In this document: piece by piece, positions 5,901 to 8,633 of the stretch
How positions within the stretch are numbered: position 1 is the stretch's first letter
Layout: the number at the start of each line of letters is the position of its first letter
Assembly (NCBI GenBank): GCA_023474385.1
Contig: JAMCYB010000014.1
Coordinates: forward strand, 23,119-31,751
From: Candidatus Martarchaeota archaeon
GTDB taxonomy: Archaea > Micrarchaeota > Micrarchaeia > Micrarchaeales > Micrarchaeaceae
DNA length: 8,633 bases
Direction: 5' to 3'
Notes under the pieces: model-generated
What the model saw: the letters and a program-made list of their open reading frames with translations, nothing else
What the model was told of the DNA's origin: nothing
Database searches by the model: none
Made by a program: the position numbers and the translations under genes

Positions 5901-7007
5901 ATGGATTATCAATTATCAAATACTACCACAGTATCAAAGGCCTTCTGCATGCTTAATCCCAGCGAGCGGCTTGAATGGTCGAGAGGGGGCGCATACATAG
6001 GCAAGAGCGGCACATACGCGCAGCCTGTATTCTTCGGCGCCGAAACGGCGCTGAACCAGCATGCATGCATCGTAGGCATGAGCGGCTCCGGGAAGACGTT
6101 CCTGCTGAAGAATCTTGTGTCGAGACTTGCATACTCGGGGAGCGATGTCATGATAATAGACTGGAACGGAGAATATTCAGGCGTGGTATCATACATGTAT
6201 GGGGCAGAATACCGAATAGAAGATGATGTGCAGGCCGAAGCCGCAATCAAATCTATCGAATCGGGGCATGCGCAGGCAGGCGTAGCCAGCATGAACCTAT
6301 CATGCATGCACAGCGAAGAAGAGAAACGGATTGCTGCACGCATGATCATGAAACGCATATCCGGCGGCCTTGGTGCCGCACCCGCCCTGGGCAGAGCACA
6401 TACGGTGCTCATCCTCGACGAGGCGTGGAAGGCGCTTGGAGGCGATGAGTTGTCCACACTGTTCCGCGAGGGCAGGAAATATGGGCTAGGGCTTATCATA
6501 GCCAGCCAAACCGCGAGCGATATGGATAGCGGCATACTGGCAAACTGTGCCACAGTTATATTGTTCAGGATACAAAACAAAGAGGATTTTTCCACGCTCT
6601 CGTCTGCGCAGATACTTGATGGGGGAATGCTGAACAGGCTCGGAGGCCTTGCCCGGGGCTCGTGCATAGTGGCTATCGCCATAGGCACGGACCGCCCCCG
6701 CCAGGCAGTATACGTGCCCAGAGTCGAGGGCATAAACTATTCGTTATGCTATATCCTAGGTGGTGGAATGGAAATAACCGTACCTATTGAAATGGTGATT
6801 GGAAAGCTCGACACGATCATCGGCGAGCCGAGCAAGAAGCGTGCAATAGAAAATTACATAACACAGAACAGGGGAAGGGTTGAAGTATCGGGACTGATAG
6901 GCGAACTGGCCAGCAATGGAGTTCCTAGGAGCTCTATAGTAGCATACCTCAGGTCATTGGGGGTATCGGACCGGGGCATAATATGGGCGTATGAAAAGGT
7001 GATGTGA
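5901..7007 (+). CDS. VirB4/CedB/HerA-family ATPase (motor half)
   Basis: A 368-residue RecA-fold ATPase that would power pilus assembly or DNA/protein translocation from the inside of the membrane. Visible motifs are Walker A GMSGSGKT (59-66), IDWNGEY (86-92, the HerA/VirB4 DxxGEY element), Walker B VLILDEAWKAL (169-179), REGRKYGLGLIIASQT (189-204, with the sensor Gln203), and NCATVILFR. The lead-in GKSGTYAQPVFFGAETAL before Walker A is typical of VirB4-like and HerA-like proteins. After the ATPase core a C-terminal helical region (about 312-368) looks like a small winged-helix or HTH domain. The protein lacks the VirB4 N-terminal domain, which the preceding gene appears to supply in the same frame across one stop codon. 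The ATPase family is certain; VirB4/CedB rather than HerA repair helicase is favoured by the pilin and VirB6-like neighbours. Confidence 0.88.
   Translation: MDYQLSNTTTVSKAFCMLNPSERLEWSRGGAYIGKSGTYAQPVFFGAETALNQHACIVGMSGSGKTFLLKNLVSRLAYSGSDVMIIDWNGEYSGVVSYMYGAEYRIEDDVQAEAAIKSIESGHAQAGVASMNLSCMHSEEEKRIAARMIMKRISGGLGAAPALGRAHTVLILDEAWKALGGDELSTLFREGRKYGLGLIIASQTASDMDSGILANCATVILFRIQNKEDFSTLSSAQILDGGMLNRLGGLARGSCIVAIAIGTDRPRQAVYVPRVEGINYSLCYILGGGMEITVPIEMVIGKLDTIIGEPSKKRAIENYITQNRGRVEVSGLIGELASNGVPRSSIVAYLRSLGVSDRGIIWAYEKVM
6998..7003 (+). promoter_or_regulatory. Ribosome-binding site GGTGAT for the coiled-coil gene
   Basis: GGTGAT-GTGAAA-ATG places a strong archaeal site 6 bases before the ATG at 7010. 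The GTG at 7004 directly abuts the site, so ATG 7010 is the better start. Confidence 0.6.
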
Positions 7008-7009
7008 AA

Positions 7010-7708
7010 ATGTTATCAGCCAAGAATGCAACAGCAGAAGGCATAAAGCTATATTCTAAATTGCACGTAGCCGCCAAGCCTCTATATCCTAAATCAATCA
7101 TACGCATGCGTGTGCTGTCGCTGCCCAACGCCGTGCAGGATGGGCAGGGTACCGTAATGGCCTTCAGGCTGAGGCAAGGCACAAAGAGCTACTCTGGCGA
7201 CCCCGTGTTGAGCCTGGACGGCCGCTCGATAGCGCTGAAATTCTTTTTCGACGAGCCGAGCCTGAAAGTACACCGTACCTATCTTGCAATGTTTGTTTCA
7301 TTGCTCTCATACCTGAACGACCTTTATGAAATAGACATGGGCCACTTATATCCTGCCATTGTAGAGGCCGTGAGCGGCGTTTCCAAGGATCTCGAAACAG
7401 CTAGGAATCTATCCGAAATAGAAGCCATGGGGGAGCGCATAAAGGAGCTCAGCAGGTCAAATGTTTACCTTTCCAAGATAATTTTGGAACTCGAAACCAG
7501 GTCCAATAGCGCAGAGAGCAAAGCGGAAGGCCTGCGCAAGGCGCTTCTTCGCATATTCGGATATTTCTCCGACCAGGCAAGTGGCGATATCCGCAATGCA
7601 ATCGAATCGATGCAGGCATTCGGCTTCGGCAAAGAAGAGCTTCAGCAGCTCGTCGAAGAGTGCGGCGTGTCTATAGACAAGAGGCTTTCGCATGCACATC
7701 AACCATAA
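7010..7708 (+). CDS. Unrecognised soluble protein with a central coiled coil
   Basis: A protein of 232 residues (234 if the GTG at 7004 is used) with no signal peptide or membrane helix. The first 110 residues look alpha/beta, with a strand-like stretch GTVMAFRLRQGTK and RSIALKFFFDEPSLKV. A heptad-like helical region runs from about 125 to 180 (for example SGVSKDLETARNLSEIEA and RIKELSRSNVYLSKIILELE). It is followed by a compact helical end with AFGFGKEELQQLVEECGVS. I do not recognise the family. It sits 2 bases after the VirB4-like ATPase gene and overlaps the next gene by 17 bases, so it is probably made with the secretion machine. It could be a cytoplasmic adaptor, an ATPase partner or an accessory protein. 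No catalytic motif is visible. Confidence 0.75.
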   Translation: MLSAKNATAEGIKLYSKLHVAAKPLYPKSIIRMRVLSLPNAVQDGQGTVMAFRLRQGTKSYSGDPVLSLDGRSIALKFFFDEPSLKVHRTYLAMFVSLLSYLNDLYEIDMGHLYPAIVEAVSGVSKDLETARNLSEIEAMGERIKELSRSNVYLSKIILELETRSNSAESKAEGLRKALLRIFGYFSDQASGDIRNAIESMQAFGFGKEELQQLVEECGVSIDKRLSHAHQP

Positions 7709-8633
7709 AGTGCTTTTTGCTGTTGCGGTGCTGTCAACCGTAGCAATAGCATCAATACTGCTCGCTTCTAGCCACGCGTTGGCGCACGAATGCCAGGCGC
7801 TTTGCCTATACCGTACAGAAATCGGGTCAGGAAGGGTTTCAATATGGCTGGCATGGAATGGAGTTCGCCTCAAAGATACACGGGTGATGGTGCAGGTTTA
7901 TGGCAGAACTGCAATCGCTACTACCAATTCAAGCGGCGCACTATCGATCCTGGTGGGGCCAGGCTTCAGCGGCGGCAGCGTTACTATATACTACAAGGGC
8001 TACTATGCCAAAGACAGCGTATACAGCTATCCGTATGTGCAGGACCTGGTCTATATAGCCATAGGGCTGCTAATCTACGCAGCGATGAAGAAGTTTTCCG
8101 ACATTGGCGTTTCCCATAAGGAAGTCCATCTGATGTTCGGGAATTCTACAGGCAGCATACCAGAGGTGCATAATGTCGGCATCGATGACCTGTCCAAGGC
8201 TATTGCCGAAGTGAATGCAGAGTCAAGCGAAGCAATAAGATATAAGGGCGCCGTTGCTAGCGCAGAAAAAGTATGCCTGAAGATTGCCAGAATGAAGCAA
8301 TTCGGCCGAGGGCGGTCATTGCTTTTGCCAGAAGAGATAGATTCATTGCTTCATTTTGAAGGATACGGTCTCGGGCTCAGGATAGTAAATGGCACGATTT
8401 ACGGCAGCGCCGATGCGGTGACCGATCTGTGCGCAAGGCACCTGTACAACAGTGCATTGTTCAACGGCTCCTATTTCCTGCCCAAAAAGATAACATCCTA
8501 CAGCATAATCAAGCGCAACCATGTAGAGATCGCTAACGGGCTGAAGTTCGGCATACTGGCGCGTAGGTCGCTGCATAGTAAACGTTCGCCGGCTATACTG
8601 GCATTTGGGCTGCGCGCCAGAATAAACATCCTG
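7692..8633 (+). CDS. Unrecognised membrane-anchored protein with extracytoplasmic beta domain (partial)
   Basis: The frame is open from ATG 7692 to the right edge (314 residues visible), and the true end lies outside. An N-terminal signal peptide (hydrophobic 7-25) ends in SSHALA followed by HE, giving likely cleavage after Ala31. A beta-rich outside domain of about 85 residues follows, with the TTNSSGALSILVGPG pattern of Ig-like or carboxypeptidase-regulatory-like folds and a Cys pair (Cys34, Cys38). A single TM helix at about 117-131 ends in MKKF, placing residues from about 133 on in the cytoplasm. That cytoplasmic part is mixed alpha/beta and unrecognised. The gene overlaps the coiled-coil gene by 17 bases and has only a weak ribosome-binding site, so it probably depends on coupled translation. 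It may be a bitopic assembly factor of the secretion machine, with a layout loosely recalling VirB8/VirB10-like bridging proteins, but no homology is claimed. Confidence 0.75.
   Translation, partial: MHINHKVLFAVAVLSTVAIASILLASSHALAHECQALCLYRTEIGSGRVSIWLAWNGVRLKDTRVMVQVYGRTAIATTNSSGALSILVGPGFSGGSVTIYYKGYYAKDSVYSYPYVQDLVYIAIGLLIYAAMKKFSDIGVSHKEVHLMFGNSTGSIPEVHNVGIDDLSKAIAEVNAESSEAIRYKGAVASAEKVCLKIARMKQFGRGRSLLLPEEIDSLLHFEGYGLGLRIVNGTIYGSADAVTDLCARHLYNSALFNGSYFLPKKITSYSIIKRNHVEIANGLKFGILARRSLHSKRSPAILAFGLRARINIL

Larger units (their letters stand above)
3699..8633 (+). other. Predicted type IV secretion-like / Ced-like operon
   Basis: Six plus-strand genes follow one promoter with almost no gaps: a 4-base overlap, then spacings of 9, 0 and 2 bases, then a 17-base overlap, continuing beyond the window. 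The recognisable parts are a VirB2/CedA1-like pilin, a CedA/VirB6-like channel and a VirB4-like ATPase in two genes. These are the core of bacterial conjugation machines and of crenarchaeal Ced/Ted DNA importers. No relaxase or VirD4 coupling ATPase is seen in the window. Confidence 0.65.

Noticed and set aside
6058..6066. Tandem GCATGCATGC-like stretch upstream of the Walker A codons
   Set aside because: It is inside coding sequence for Gln-His-Ala-Cys and is too short to be a meaningful repeat or site.
5909..6733. A 274-codon open frame on the minus strand opposite the ATPase gene
   Set aside because: It lies wholly within a gene with clear Walker A and B motifs on the other strand, and its translation is Ser/Pro/Met-rich with no recognisable domain. 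It is a shadow.
5901..7007. HerA repair helicase acting with NurA
   Set aside because: No NurA, Mre11 or Rad50 gene is adjacent, while pilin-like and VirB6-like genes are. The short length and missing N-terminal part fit a split VirB4 better.
3730..8633. A conjugative plasmid or integrated element
   Set aside because: No relaxase, VirD4/TcpA coupling protein, integrase, attachment site or transposase is visible. The operon beside housekeeping-like genes could be chromosomal. The window is too short to exclude an element entirely.

Overview
The window looks like a piece of an archaeal chromosome, most likely from a small-genome DPANN-type lineage such as Micrarchaeota (ARMAN-like). Supporting signs are archaeal TATA boxes with near-leaderless starts, ribosome-binding sites of the GGTG(A) type, very frequent ATA isoleucine codons, tight gene overlaps, and membrane proteins of the archaeal CedA/VirB6-like kind. 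The lineage is an inference; no rRNA or other taxonomic marker is present.

Left part (1-3549). A + strand gene ends at 118 in a Lys/Glu-rich tail. It converges on a minus-strand block. Read in transcription order, that block is a DEAD-box RNA helicase (3549-2221) followed, after its own TATA box, by a three-gene RCK/TrkA-N operon. The operon holds a soluble RCK subunit with an intact dinucleotide-binding motif (2155-1730), a two-TM pore-like protein with a degenerate RCK domain (1715-936), and a second such protein (939-199). Both membrane proteins have a potassium-channel-like layout but lack the TVGYG selectivity filter. They look like an unusual ligand-gated channel or membrane sensor rather than an ordinary K+ channel.

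Middle (3550-3729). This is a divergent promoter region of about 180 bases. It contains TATA boxes for the helicase on the minus strand and for the large operon on the plus strand, a 7-bp inverted repeat with a 25-base loop, and a perfect 12-bp palindrome at the predicted start of plus-strand transcription.

Right part (3730-8633, running off the window). Six tightly packed plus-strand genes form one operon that reads as a minimal archaeal type IV secretion-like / Ced-like DNA-transfer machine. In order they are a VirB2/CedA1-like pilin with a signal peptide, a polytopic CedA/VirB6-like channel protein, a two-TM (VirB3-like) segment joined to a VirB4 N-terminal-like domain, a VirB4/HerA ATPase with Walker A and B motifs, an unrecognised soluble protein with a coiled coil, and an unrecognised secreted-then-anchored membrane protein (partial). 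The two VirB4 pieces lie in the same reading frame and are separated by one TGA codon, with a ribosome-binding site and ATG at the break. No relaxase, VirD4 coupling protein or transposase is seen, so the direction and substrate of transport (DNA or protein, import or export) cannot be decided from this window. No rRNA, tRNA, CRISPR array or insertion sequence was found.
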